Positions 34,797 to 46,120 are shown, counted from the stretch's first letter. The stretch is 64,000 nucleotides of DNA from Ecdyonurus torrentis (GCA_949318235.1 OX439133.1:20227993-20291992); one strand, 5' to 3'. Numbers and translations are program-made. Notes: generated by a model not told the origin, from the sequence alone.

Positions 34797-37064
34797 TATT
34801 TCCAGACACGTAAGAAAAACACACTTGATCTAGTGTTTACAACAAACCCCGATAATTATGATATAGATGTGCGCCCGATTGATGGAGCAGTAAAAACTGA
34901 CCACATTTCAATTCATTGTATTATTAATATGAAAGCTCCGTTTTATCAACAAAAAACAAAACGTTTAAACTATTTTAAGTGGTGGAAGGCTAATATACCT
35001 GAATTAAAAAATAAATTAAGTATATGTGCATGGAATTTACTATTAAATTGTGATGTAAACACTGCATGCGATATGTTTTATGAAATGTTAGATTCCGCTA
35101 TTAAATCTTGTGTCCCTTATACAAAAGCAAAATATGTTAATTTCCCTTCTTGGTTTGATAGTGAGTTAAAAAATTGTTTCAAAATTAAAACGGAGGCTAA
35201 TGTTAAATATCTAAAAACAAAAAATAAGTATGAAAAAACACGTAATTATGAACATTTTAAAGAAATCAGAAAACAATTTAAGTTCATGCAAAAAATTAAA
35301 TATAAATTACATGTTGAAAAAATCGAAGATGATATAAAAAATAACCCGCAAAAATTTTGGAATTTTATATCAAACGTGAAAAAAAATTCAGGAATTCCTA
35401 TTGATGTCTCTTTTAATAAAACTATTGCAAAAACGGTAAAAGATGCTTGTAACTTGTTTTCTGAATTCTTCTGCTCTGTATTTAATAAAAAATATGATGT
35501 AAATATTGACTTACCTGATAATTATGTAAATGAAAATGTTCCACGGGTATCAAAATTTGACATTATAAATTTTATAAATGAATTAAAAAATGGAAAGTCA
35601 ACAGGTTCAGATAATATTCCCATATCAATTTTAAAAGAAATAGCCAGTGAATTATCAGTCCCATTAGAAATATTATTTAATAAAATTATTGCATCAGGAG
35701 TATATCCTAATAGATGGAAAATTGCAAATATTACCCCTATTCACAAATCCGGTAAAAAAACAAATGTTTCTAATTATCGTCCAATTTCGTTGTTACCTAT
35801 TTTTTCAAAATTATTGGAAAAATTTATTTATAAAAAATTATATGAAGCTGCAAAATCTATAATTCCAGGTGAACAACATGGATTTACCCCTTGTCGTTCA
35901 ACTACCACTAATTTAGTTCATTTTCACTCTTTCCTTGCATCATCATTTAATGAAAGTATTCAGGTAGATGCTGTATATACTGACTTTCAAAAAGCGTTTG
36001 ATAAAGTCCCTCATCATCTTTTAATTAAAAAATTACAGCAAAAAAAAATTCCACATTATTTAATTAAACTTATCATAAATTATTTGCATGCACGTAAACA
36101 AGTTGTTGTTATAAATGGTGAAAAATCTGATCCTGCTGACGTCACTTCCGGTGTACCGCAAGGGTCCTTACTTGGACCCTTGCTCTTTAACCTATACCTT
36201 GCTGATCTTCCAAAAATTTTCAAATATGTAAAGTGTCTTATGTATGCAGATGACCTTAAATTGTACCAGCGCATAACTTCCATTTTAGATTGTATTAAAT
36301 TTCAGGAAGACTTGGATATACTATTCTCATGGTGTACTGAATGGGGGATGATTTTAAGCATACCTAAATGTTATTCAATTTCATTTGCAAATAAAAATAA
36401 AAAACTTCATACGTTTGACTATTCAATAAATAATAGCGTACTAAACAAATTAAACGAGGTTAAAGACCTTGGTGTTATATTTGACTCTAAATTAACTTTC
36501 ACTGCACACATACATAAAGTTAAATCAAAATCATTAAAAATGTTTGGTTTCATAAACAGAAATTCTAAGTTTTTCCGGGCTACAACGTACAAAATTTTAT
36601 ATCAAAGTTTCATATTATCAAACCACGATTACGCTAGCCAGGTGTGGTCACCCTGTCACTCAACTAAAATTCAGGAGTTGGAATCAATTCAAAGAAAGTT
36701 TGTGCGCAAATATCATGAAAAAGCTCGATTGGACTATAATAGTGATAATTATGAGCTGATATGTAAAAATATGAATTTATTATTACTAGAAAACAGACGT
36801 AAAAGAAATGATGTAATTTTTTTAAAAAAAGCCCTATGCCATAAAACTGATGATAATCTTAATAATCTCATAACTTCACATATAACAATTAATTGCTCAC
36901 AAAGATCATTAAGAAATGTATCCTACTTTTATATATCAACTTATACCAATGATGTTTCAAAAAATTCATTTATCCCAAGAGCTACTTCATTATGTAATGA
37001 AATGCATGTTGATGTTTATTGCGACTCATATAATAACATTAAAAAAGCATACAATGCTTTGTGA
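34797..37064 (+). CDS. 5'-truncated LINE ORF2: reverse transcriptase, Jockey/CR1-like
   Basis: The frame is open from a TAA at 34794-34796 to TGA at 37062-37064, about 755 codons, with no ATG at the front. It begins in the last part of an APE-type endonuclease (NTLDLVFTTNP, about 34818-34850), so most of the endonuclease is lost. Counting residues from the GTG at 34833, the polymerase shows NGKSTGSDNIPISILK near 252, NYRPISLLPIFSKLLEK near 310-330, the first catalytic aspartate in YTDFQKAFD at 384, GVPQGSLLGPLLF near 440, and the YADD box at 471-474. The thumb contains LESIQRKFVRK near 614. All catalytic residues are present and there is no stop. The full protein would copy element RNA at a nicked target. 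With no 5' end or promoter, this copy is probably inactive yet recent. The clade is inferred from motif flavour. Confidence 0.9.
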   Translation, partial: YFQTRKKNTLDLVFTTNPDNYDIDVRPIDGAVKTDHISIHCIINMKAPFYQQKTKRLNYFKWWKANIPELKNKLSICAWNLLLNCDVNTACDMFYEMLDSAIKSCVPYTKAKYVNFPSWFDSELKNCFKIKTEANVKYLKTKNKYEKTRNYEHFKEIRKQFKFMQKIKYKLHVEKIEDDIKNNPQKFWNFISNVKKNSGIPIDVSFNKTIAKTVKDACNLFSEFFCSVFNKKYDVNIDLPDNYVNENVPRVSKFDIINFINELKNGKSTGSDNIPISILKEIASELSVPLEILFNKIIASGVYPNRWKIANITPIHKSGKKTNVSNYRPISLLPIFSKLLEKFIYKKLYEAAKSIIPGEQHGFTPCRSTTTNLVHFHSFLASSFNESIQVDAVYTDFQKAFDKVPHHLLIKKLQQKKIPHYLIKLIINYLHARKQVVVINGEKSDPADVTSGVPQGSLLGPLLFNLYLADLPKIFKYVKCLMYADDLKLYQRITSILDCIKFQEDLDILFSWCTEWGMILSIPKCYSISFANKNKKLHTFDYSINNSVLNKLNEVKDLGVIFDSKLTFTAHIHKVKSKSLKMFGFINRNSKFFRATTYKILYQSFILSNHDYASQVWSPCHSTKIQELESIQRKFVRKYHEKARLDYNSDNYELICKNMNLLLLENRRKRNDVIFLKKALCHKTDDNLNNLITSHITINCSQRSLRNVSYFYISTYTNDVSKNSFIPRATSLCNEMHVDVYCDSYNNIKKAYNAL

Positions 37065-37258
37065 AAACTATACTTAAAATTTTTTGTGTAATGTGTTCTA
37101 TAATAATTTGTAAAAATGTATTATTATTATTTTTGTCTTTTATTTTTATGTATCATGCAATTTGTATATTATGTACTGTGTGTACCACCAATGTATTGGA
37201 CAAGTAACATTGTCTGTTTTTGGATAACAATAAACAAATCAAAACAAATCAAATCAAA
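37065..37258 (+). repeat. LINE 3' untranslated region and (AAATC)n tail
   Basis: It follows the stop codon directly. It ends TTGGATAACAATAAACAAATC followed by about four AAATC-type units to 37258. A short tandem repeat tail instead of poly-A fits CR1/Jockey-group LINEs. I could not define a target-site duplication. Confidence 0.75.
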
Positions 37259-38088
37259 TCACATTCTTTGACGTGATCTTTGTTGTCATATTCTTGCTTA
37301 GTTATTTCTTTAAAATCATTAATTGACACGTTTATTTTCTAGATGTACACATTGTTATGTTTATCATTGCTAGTACTATGTATAAATAACAAATTCAATT
37401 GCTCTTTAAACCCATAATATATTGTTTTTTCGATATCAAATACTCTAATCGCATACTTCTCTTGTTAACATTTCATGGACTTCATGGATTTAAAAGCTTT
37501 ATCGTTTTAAACTAAAACATACTGTTACTGAGAAACTAACGTTTATTTATAAATAATATTTTTTAAAAAAGCATATTATTAAAAAAAAATTAATATTAAT
37601 TAAATTATACAGAAAGATATATTATTTTAAAAAGTTACTTAACAAACTACTTACTACTACTTAGTTGCAACCCTATTTTTTTAATATATAATATAATAAT
37701 TAATTAATTATAATAATATATAATAATTAGTATAATATAGGCTATAATATTATATAATTTTATTTATTTTACAAAGGGAAAAATTAAAAAAAAATTTGGT
37801 TTCAATAAAATAAAATTTATCAAACCAAATTTAAAAAACAAAATGTAATTAACATTAACAAATATTTAAATTGTCTATTCTTGGGTACTCTAAGATTTAT
37901 TTAGTTGATAAATTAGATTTATTATTAGATTTATTTATTAGATTTAGATTTATCTTATAATTTTGTTATTCTATGCCACTTTAGAGACGATGTTCTTACT
38001 AAAGTTTGGTGGTAATGTCAGGTGAAAGGTCGCACGGGCCGCACGAAAATCTTTTTCTTATAGCGTACTGTATTTTACATAAATAATT
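37259..38088. other. AT-rich DNA, nothing recognised
   Basis: No frame or repeat family; AT palindromic low-complexity sequence near 37680-37760. Confidence 0.55.
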
Positions 38089-38089
38089 A

Positions 38090-38270
38090 AATGGAGCTTA
38101 TCGGTTTAGCGCGCCTGGAAATGTGGGTCCCATAATTTAACATTATGCTTACGAGGAAAAATATGTTTGTTGCGATTTTTGAGAAAACTACTCCACGGAT
38201 TCCGGAGATATTTAAATGAGAAATAATAGACCTACTTTTACTTTAAGCTATGGAGATTTCTTATTTTTTT
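38090..38270 (+). repeat. R8 repeat, right-truncated copy
   Basis: It begins AAATGGAGCTTATCGGTTTAG and continues through GAGAAAACTACTCCACGGAT and TTTAAGCTATGGAG, but lacks the inverted right end of the complete copy. Confidence 0.7.
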
Positions 38271-38324
38271 ATTATTATTTAACCATAAAGAATGAATTTA
38301 AATTCATACTTCTATTATACTTAG

Positions 38325-38535
38325 AAATATTTTTGAGATCATTGATGCTTTTAACAGGTTGAATTAGGTTTTCAAGAACGTGAGAAAAAAATTAATTATA
38401 CCCAAAAAATTAATTCATTTTTATAAAGAAAATAACAGAAAACCACGTTTGTTCTATGTTGAATAATGTTATCCAATACTCCAATATGGCGTCGAAGTAT
38501 ATTCAGTACGAGATCGTCATGCGCATACACCCTTA
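38325..38535 (+). repeat. R7 repeat, copy 6
   Basis: TTTTTGAGATCATTGATGC, TTGAATAATGTTATCCAATAC and GTATTCAGTACGAGATCG in family order. It ends GCGCATACACCC. Confidence 0.65.
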
Positions 38536-38566
38536 AATGTTGTAAGTACAATATGTATTTCATATT

Positions 38567-38945
38567 TTAAGGGTTGTATATAGATGGCTTGTGTCTCAAA
38601 ATTTAAAAAGAAAACTTTAAAACTTTATGATGCCATTTCAAAGTTAATAGTAACAGCTACATATGATAAAATTTTCAGAACCCGTAACCATCAGATAAGA
38701 GACAAAATAATTATTGGAATTAACATGGGCTCTTTTGGGATTAACACTTCAAGAAATCATAATTTAAAATCTAACATCGCGACCTCACATTCCTTTCTTT
38801 TTTTTTTTTTTTTTTTTTTCTTCTTCTTCTTTTTTTACATTTTTGAAGACACCATATTATTCTAATGTATCACTGTGCAAAATTTCAGATTTTTCTTTTT
38901 ACAATATTTTAGTCAAATCCAGCAGTACCTAATTTCCCGACTTAA
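38567..38945 (+). mobile_element. TTAA-4 element, copy 3
   Basis: It starts TTAAGGGTTGTATATAGATG, then AACTTTATGATGCCATTTCA, GGGCTCTTTTGGGATTAACA, CACTGTGCAAAATTTCAG and AGCAGTACCTAATTTCCCG. The right TTAA lies in CGACTTAAGG near 38944. An internal poly-T tract is at 38798-38833. The 93-codon frame from 38584 is element sequence plus poly-Phe, not a gene. Confidence 0.75.
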
Positions 38946-39169
38946 GGTAGTTGTTCCTCTATATAACTCTGCATTGTGTATAAATGCTTTATTATTATAT
39001 AGATAAAACAAAACATATACCCTGCAGGCATGTCATTATACCAAATATATTTCAAAGTGAACGATTTTGTGTGTATTATAGTATGTGCGTTAAACCTTAT
39101 TTAACTTACATATATATTCAGAAAAATAAAAACGTTTAAACTTTAAATTTTAAAATACGGATAAAAATT

Positions 39170-39360
39170 AATACGTTATTATGCTAGCTCATTTTCAGCA
39201 CAATTTTTTTAATACAGCATAATCTATGCTATACACTGCATAATAACTATGTTACATAGCATAACTATTATGTTATACAGCATAATTATTTATGTTGTTC
39301 TAATGCTGTAATAGCATAAATGCAGCATAAATTACGAAATTTATTTTTTCCGTGTAAGAT
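39170..39360. repeat. R12 repeat, copy 5 (most complete)
   Basis: ATGCTAGCTCATTTTCAGCA, CAGCATAATCTATGCTATAC and ATAGCATAAATGCAGCATAA show the alternating GCATAA/TTATGC words that make the family self-complementary. Confidence 0.65.
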
Positions 39361-39460
39361 AATTTTGTATATTATTTCTTGTTTGAAATGGAGGTTATCG
39401 CTTTAGCGCGCGGTGAGACGCGGGGAAAGCTAAGGGTCCCGTAATTTATCATTGCGTTTA

Positions 39461-39493
<33 letters not shown>

Positions 39494-40119
39494 GCGATTT
39501 TTGCGAAAACTACTCCACCGATTTCGGAGAAATTTAAATTAGAAATACTGAACATACGTTTACGTGTTTTAAGCCATAGAAAACATAGTTTCTAACATAG
39601 TTTTTAAACTGATAACCAGGGGCGGATACAGGAATTTATTTCGGAGGGGGCTAACCTTTGTGATCATGTATCCCCGACCCAAGGGGGGGGGGGGATAGCG
39701 CGCCGCAGGCGCGAAATTTTTTGGGCCACGCCCCTTTTTGGAAAAAAACGGATAATTAGTATATTTGGAGAATTAATTCTAGAATTTTTAAATGTTTGGA
39801 ATTGCATTTTTTTCATTTTTACTTTTTTTTCTTTTCCCTATAAAATTAAAAAGTAATAGGAAAATTGTCTAAATAGAATAACCAATAAAATAAACTGATC
39901 TCTATTATTATTTTTTTCCCCCCCACCGAATTGTGAATAGTAAAATTGCATCTAATCTTGATGTAAAAAATTTCATGCACTGTTTTTTTTTTTTTAAAGT
40001 GCAGTAAATTATTTAAAAATTAATTGATTTAATTAGGTGTCCTTTAGAATGAATTTTTTATTGCAGGATTCTGAAAAGTCTTTTTATTTATTCTTTTACT
40101 TTTAATTTCATGAGAGGAA

Positions 40120-40515
40120 GGAGAAGGGACTTTTTGAAACCACTTTTTATGCCATTTTTGGATAGAGTATTGAAGATTTTGATGCTCTATTTTTTAAGAC
40201 ATTTGAAGCAAGGCAAATATTTTTATTTAATTTTTTAAATCTTAAATTACTGACCCTGACATCAGGAGGATGAATTTTTATCTTGAAAAGTATTCATCAG
40301 TTCAGCCCTATCAGTGGAATCCTTATGAGGAGCTGATTTCATTATAGAGGTTACTGAAAGTTTCTGCGATGAATAATTTCCAAGAAAAAGTCTGCGTCAA
40401 TTATTTGTGATTTTCAAAAATTAATTAAAAATAATTTCCGTGCTCCAAACGTCTTAAAAAAATAGCACCGCAAATTTATTGATGCTCTTTCCAAAAATGG
40501 TTTTTAAAAAAAGTC
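40120..40515. repeat. Internal palindrome-related block shared with 49177-49636
   Basis: TTTCAAAAATTAATTAAAAATA, TGCTCCAAACGTCTTAAAA and TTGATGCTCTTTCCAAAAATG correspond in order to the right arm of the free-standing palindrome at 49177-49636. This part of the hAT-like element either came from that palindromic family or gave rise to it. Confidence 0.6.
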
Positions 40516-40574
40516 TGTTCTCTATATGCTCAATTATAAAATTAAACAATAAAATAATAATAAAAAAAGCTTTC

Positions 40575-40745
40575 CAATACACGACTTTAGAAATAGAAAA
40601 TTGCGCATTTCAACAATGTAAAATTTTACCTTAAAAATCTTGTGATCAATGCTTTTCTTATGAGAAGACCGTTTGATCACAACTTTTGCAACAATTAAAA
40701 TTTAAAAAATTCGTGCGCAATTTTCTATTTCTAAAGTCGTGTTTT
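40575..40745. repeat. Hairpin inside the hAT-like element
   Basis: ACACGACTTTAGAAATAGAA pairs with TTCTATTTCTAAAGTCGTGT, and the arms continue through AATTGCGCA/TGCGCAATT. The loop contains inverted TTGTGATCA / TGATCACAA words. It may be an older nested foldback element. Confidence 0.7.
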
Positions 40746-41559
40746 AAGGCTTTGAAATTTCTTTAAAAATTTTTGGGGAAAAAAAAAGTAATAAAAATCA
40801 ATTGTATAAATGTAATGCGAATGTTGAATTAAATTTACTGATCCAGGATGGAACCCCCTTATTAAATAAAATGAAAAAAAAAAAATCATGTAGTAAATCT
40901 AAAGCGCAAGGAAAAACAATTAAAAGTTATAATATTAATATTGTAAAAAATATTACAAACAATACATAATTTTTAATATATATCAATCCTTTGCTTTCTT
41001 TTTCGATTTTTCTTTTTCGATTTTTGTTTTTCCTTTTGTTTTTCCTTTTTCCTTTTTTTTTTTTTTTTTTTTTTCTTCTTCCTTTCTTTCTCTCTCTTTT
41101 TTTTTTCTTGTCAGGCATTTCGGGGGGGGCTTCAGCCCCCTTAGCCCCCCCCCCTAAATCCGCCCCTGCTGATAACCTACATTTGATGTTTGTAAAACGT
41201 TAATGATTATCTTATAACTTACTTAGTTATCGATAATTCCATAAAAAAACAATTCAATAGCGTATTTTGTAGTTAAAAGAAAATAACTAAACATGTTCAT
41301 ATTAATGCTACCTCGTAACAGCGCTATAGATAATAATTTAATAATGATATTGATAATAATTTAATCAATTTTGCATTTTATATATACTATATTTTTATCA
41401 AAACAAATTTATACATTCATGGGTTGTAATATTAAACAACAAACACCGTTATATTTTTTTACTATGCCTTAATAGTTAATACTCACAGAGGTATTTTGAA
41501 AGTGCGTTGCTCAGATTTGTTCACAGTCGTAAACCTTTTTTTAACCTTTGTTCAATGTT

Positions 41560-41857
41560 ATAATATAAAAATGAAAAAAAAATACTCGCCCAAAATTACA
41601 ATATTTTATATAAAAAATAAGATCAGAAATAATTTGTGAAAATGTCAAATTTTGATGAAAATTTGGCCAAATAATAATTCTGGGAACATATGGATTAAAG
41701 TCATAGGCTTTAACTTTGACTTTAAGCCAAATATTCGCAGAATTATTTTTTGGCCAAATTTTCATCAAAATTTGACATTTTCACAAATTATTTCTGATCT
41801 TATTTTTGATATAAAATCTTGAAATTTTGGGAGAGTATTTTTTTCATTTTTATATTA
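41560..41857. mobile_element. 298-bp palindromic element
   Basis: The arms of about 130 bp are nearly perfect complements: TTTGTGAAAATGTCAAATTTTGATG in the left arm and its complement in the right. Both ends are AT-rich (TAATATAAAAATGAAAAAAA and its inverse). The 75-codon frame on the minus strand is palindrome translation. Class unknown. Confidence 0.75.
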
Positions 41858-43008
41858 ATATAGTATATTATACAGTATAATATTTAAATCAATTTCTTCA
41901 AATACAATATGTAACTGTATGCACCTGCAATCGATATTACCGCCGTAAAGTGCTAGACAATCGCAAGAGCTTAAAAAAACCGGCTCACTAATTTGCATCA
42001 CTGAATCCAGCTCGCAGCATTTTTTTTTTCTTGAAACACATGTGCTGAGGTAAGAAAAATTGAAAATACTAGAAACAATTACTTTGAGTGTGTATAGCAA
42101 AAAAAAAAAATATCACCGTTAAAAAAAAAAAAAAAAAAAAAATCTAACGCTCTTGAAGAAAATAATACATTGTATCGATAAGAAATTTTAATCTATCACT
42201 TCTTTTTTTTGGTAAAACTAATACAAAAAAAAATTAATTGCTCAAATTAATACAAAAAATTTGTATGTGATACAAAAAAAAAAAAAAAAAAAAGAAAAAA
42301 AGAAAAAAAAGAAACAGAATAGAAAACAGTTAATTTATCGATTTTGAACATGTTAGTTTTTAGGATTTATTATTATGTTTATTTTAGTTTTTCCTGCATT
42401 GAGTTTTTCCTCCACCTTGTTATGTAGTAGTCTGGGATATGGCTTGTATTGTAACCTTTATTATACATGATACCATACTTTAAAGACGATAAACAAGTAA
42501 TATTTGATGAAGATATGAAAACATTGGACATTGGACTATTCTTTTCAATAATAATTTACTTATAAATAATTAAAAAAAAAAAAGTTGTAAGCTACTTATT
42601 ACAAGAGAAAACCTAATTGAAACACAATTTTAAAGCACATAACATTAAAGAAAGAAAAGAAGAAAAAAAAAAAAAAAAAAAAACTACAATATATATGGCA
42701 CAAAAAAGATACAGAAAAACAACAAAATAACACATACAGAATCCCCTAAGGCAAAAAAATGATAAAAATAAAAACTTTAACTGAATTTTGAAACTAAATA
42801 TCAGCGATGTAGAAGTTAACATTACTTTAGGCGATTCAAGTTAATTTAATTTATTATCATCATAATTTTTCAACTGTAACTTAGTCCCCCTTGGCGATAT
42901 ATTGATTTATTTATATATTGATTTAATATGGCATTGTTTTGATAACAATATTATTAGGTTAAATAAAAAATACATAAATGTCAGCTGTTTTTTTGGTACG
43001 GTGACTTT
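41858..43008. other. AT-rich DNA with poly-A interruptions
   Basis: Poly-A at 42121-42141, 42273-42308 and 42663-42682. No gene recognised. Confidence 0.55.
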
Positions 43009-43399
43009 TTAAGGTACTAGGGGACCGACTGATATTTCGCAAACTAGACCGCCACGAATTATAAAATTAACACAAAGTAAAGAGGAAATGGCACTTAAAA
43101 GTTTATTTACGTCAAACATGTAAAAACACGATCAAATATTTAAGTTATTTCACTTAAAGATTACATGCCAATGTGAAATTTAAATTTTAGCGGACAAATT
43201 TCAGTCAAATTAGAAAATTATTTTAATATTAAAAGGATTATTAAAACTTTTTTCGGAACAAAAAAATGAATTTCATCGAATTTCTCAGAAAATTATCGTG
43301 TTTGTTTAGCTGAAAATAAAAAATTTGCAAAGAATTATTGTGAAAATATAGTTCCTCTTTTAACGATTTCCGGTTCAAGTCCGTCACCCTCGTCGTTAA
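43009..43399 (+). mobile_element. TTAA-5 element, copy 2 (complete)
   Basis: It begins TTAAGGTACTAGGGGACCG and ends GTCACCCTCGTCGTTAA, with TTAA on both sides. It aligns along its whole length with 13803-14183. No coding capacity. Confidence 0.75.
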
Positions 43400-43604
43400 C
43401 TAAATTTTAGAAGGTTTGCAATCATTAGTAAGTTTATTTACGTTCTTTGATAAATACTTTGTTTTAGGTTTTTTGAGCAATATTATAGTTTTATTATATA
43501 GTGTTTAAACCTGCGTGTATATAATGCCTTCTATTTTATATATATACATATATAAATACACACAAATATATAATAAATATATTATATCCACACGGACGAA
43601 AATC

Positions 43605-44110
43605 ATTACGTAAAAATTATGCTAGCACATTTTTCAACACAATTTTTGTTCATTACCCTCTTCAGTCCCAGTATACAATAAAGTGGATATCAGATAATTC
43701 TATAAAAAATAGAAAATAAAATTGAGAAAATTGAGATAAAAAAGTGAAATTTTGACCAAAAATCGTCCTTTAATTTACGCGTTTTTTAAAGCTATTTTAA
43801 GCATTCTAGAGAAGGTAGGGGGTCCGTGAGAGTATGAAAACGTTTTTGACAAACGAGACATATTTTTGCTTTTCTGAGAGTTGCACAAAAACATGGTTAA
43901 AATTTAAGACATTTAATATATTTTTTTAAAATAGGGTCTAAACAGGAACTTACAAATTATGCAATATTTTATAATACTTATGTTATGTTCAAAAGCATAA
44001 ATATTATATTTTACATCTTAATAATTATGTTGTTCTAATTTTACATCATTTATGCTATAATGATACGTAAATATAGCATAAATTACGATTACGTATTTAT
44101 ACATTCCGTA
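43605..44110. repeat. R12 repeat, copy 6, interrupted by R14
   Basis: AAATTATGCTAGCACATTTTT stops at about 43645. The family resumes at about 43950 with AATTATGCAATATTTTATAA and runs to ATAGCATAAATTACG. Confidence 0.6.
43645..43935 (+). repeat. R14 repeat, copy 2
   Basis: It runs from CTCTTCAGTCCCAGTATACA through GGTAGGGGGTCCGTGAGAG and a CATGGTTAAAATTTAAG block to TAGGGTCTAAACAGG, the reverse of the copy at 21895-22205. It appears inserted into R12. Confidence 0.7.
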
Positions 44111-44299
44111 TCTATAAGTTAATAAGTAAAAAATTTTTTTCAAAAAATAGAGCATTTTTTTTGTGGCTTTAAGATTAGGAAAGAGAGAGAAAACAAGTTA
44201 ACCTGTGGTATTATGGTAAATTTCCAAAACATTCACTACTTCAAAATTAGGCATTGTAACTTTATTAAAAATTTACAAAGTTATTTCAATGCTCAATGT

Positions 44300-44366
<67 letters not shown>
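44300..44366. repeat. Poly-A tract of about 65 nt
   Basis: The longest homopolymer in the window. The upstream 100 bp shows no recognisable retroelement. The poly-Lys and poly-Phe frames here are artefacts of the tract. Confidence 0.9.
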
Positions 44367-44368
<2 letters not shown>

Positions 44369-44851
44369 ATATCTCCTAACATTTTGTCGATACAATTTTG
44401 ATGTAAGTAAAGAAAATACCAGAACCCATGAGAATCTTATAAATTTCAATTCAGTTTGCATTTCTGTGTCACTCTTTCACGCAAAAAGTGAACAAAGCCT
44501 TCGAACGCAACTTGAAAAAAAAAAATGCATTTTTTATTTTTGGAGTGCTACAAATGGATTTTTTTTGTCATCTGCAGTAACTCTATATATTTTACCCCAA
44601 AAATTTGTTGCAATACTACAATAGCACAATCCAATACATTGTAATATGATATAAAGTTACCGCATACTAATATCATATCCATTATAGTATTTTTATGTTA
44701 CAGTAATGGAGTATTTTTATTACTGATTCCACTTATGCTAACAAAATAACATTATTGAATTGTAGCAACTTTTTTTTTGTAACATAAAAGCTTTTTCTGA
44801 TATGCGTTCTATATTGATTGACACTTTCTAAGTTGATGCGTGAGTTAAAGA

Positions 44852-44883
<32 letters not shown>

Positions 44884-44949
44884 TGTGCAGGATAACTTAA
44901 TATTATGTTTAAATGAAAATATGTGAAAATTCAAACACCACATTTTTAC
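44367..44949. other. AT-rich DNA, nothing recognised
   Basis: It contains a short (GA)n at 44853-44882. No gene or family recognised. Confidence 0.55.
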
Positions 44950-45265
44950 TTAAAGGCGTAGAACACCTTGAACAAAAAAAGTTTTGTTATATCCTAACAA
45001 ACCTGAAAATCAACGTTGATTTGGCTGGAATCATTGATTTCAAATTTATTTTCCATTCACAAAATGACACTGGCGGTCACTGACGTCACAGCTTGCCTGG
45101 TCCACGCGCGCATAAAACAAGCTGTGACGTCAGTGACCGCCAGTGTCATTTTGTGAATGGAAAATAAATTAGAAATCAATGATTCCAGCCAAATCAATGT
45201 TGATTTTCTGGTTTTTTCTTAGGATATTACACAACTTTTTTGTTCAAGGTGTTCTACGCCTTTAA
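44950..45265. mobile_element. TTAA-2 palindromic element, copy 3 (complete)
   Basis: It runs from TTAAAGGCGTAGAACACC to GGTGTTCTACGCCTTTAA, 316 bp. The arms are complementary for nearly the full length (CACTGGCGGTCACTGACGTC and its complement) around a loop holding CACGCGCGCATAAAAC. TGACGTCA occurs in each arm (45080, 45125). The high arm identity suggests it is young. It would fold into one long hairpin; no protein. Confidence 0.9.
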
Positions 45266-45699
45266 ACAAATAATTTTTTTTCCGCACTGTAAGTTGCTTT
45301 TTATGCTTAAAGTATTATTAAGAATAAAAACAGTTATATTAATAAAAGTATAATTTTTCATTTTATATTTATGCACTTACTGTTAGTCCAAACATTACAT
45401 ATTGAATAATAAAATTGCACATTTATATTTTAAAAATTTTATATTAAAAAAATATTTTATAAATATTTTATATTCCGGCTGTTCTTAACCTACATCAAAC
45501 TAATAGGTAAAGATTAATAAGATTATACGATGTATATTGATACATATCGGATTATATGAATATTTCTTTACATAATTTAAATTATAATGTTGACGTAATA
45601 AAATCGTCATAAATATTTTCGTTGTGAAACTTTGACAATTTTAAATAATTAAGCAAAAAAACAACTAAAAATTGAGTTTATTCACGCGCCCAACTAAAT

Positions 45700-45908
45700 T
45701 TTAATAATTTTTCTCTTGTGTCTGTTCACCACTTGCATGTGGATCAGTGAAATTCGAGCTGGTTTGCCGTATGCCAGTGCGAATTCGTTTCTCATGGTGG
45801 CATATAATGCGCGTAATTTTTTAATAACCTTGGTATGCAGTACTGAATGCGCTCTCGTATTTTCCGCACGTTGATGTCCGTGCGTATGTCAGTTTGCCAC
45901 AGGTAAAA
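45700..45908. other. GC-elevated unassigned segment
   Basis: Above-background GC with CACTTGCATGTGGATCAGTG and GAATGCGCTCTCGTATTTTCC. It precedes a two-copy tandem repeat. It could be part of one unidentified repeat with that tandem. Confidence 0.35.
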
Positions 45909-46120
45909 CTATATGTAGAGATGTTCAGGCTTGACAGCTAAGTGTATTCATGTCTCCGGCCATGCAGTCAGTCCTGGCAGTGCAATGTGGTAGTGGTCCA
46001 CGTCAAGTCAGAGGTTCACCTCATCTCATTGCTATATGTAGAGATGTTTAGGCTTGACAATTAAGTGTATTGATGTCTCCGGCCATGCAGTCAGTCCTGG
46101 CAGTGCAAGGTGGTAGTGGT
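45909..46120 (+). repeat. Tandem duplication, period 123 bp
   Basis: The block beginning CTATATGTAGAGATGTT and ending GGTAGTGGT occurs at 45909-45997 and 46032-46120 with few differences, sharing GTCTCCGGCCATGCAGTCAG. The 34-bp spacer belongs to the first unit. Confidence 0.85.

Larger units (their letters stand above)
39617..41168 (+). mobile_element. 1552-bp non-autonomous hAT-like transposon
   Basis: The ends are CAGGGGCGGATACAGG and the inverted TAAATCCGCCCCTG. The 8-bp CTGATAAC lies directly on both sides (39609-39616 and 41169-41176), the duplication length of hAT transposases. Subterminal G-runs, GCGCGCCGCAGGCGCG and GGGCCACGCCCCTTTTTGG are shared with the element at 63001-63908. No transposase frame remains; the frames at 40927-41203 are Lys- or Phe-rich low complexity. 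Two inverted repeats lie inside (about 40120-40515 and 40575-40745). Confidence 0.88.
39387..41184 (+). mobile_element. R8 element split by a hAT element
   Basis: The left end AATGGAGGTTATCGCTTTAG and the interior to TTTTTAAACTGATAAC (39616) match 53176-53395. After the inserted hAT element the right terminus resumes as CTGATAACCTACATTTG. The R8 part alone is about 230-240 bp. Confidence 0.8.

Noticed and set aside
36080..36283. 67-codon minus-strand frame within the LINE
   Set aside because: A shadow of the reverse-transcriptase frame covering the GVPQGS and YADD region.
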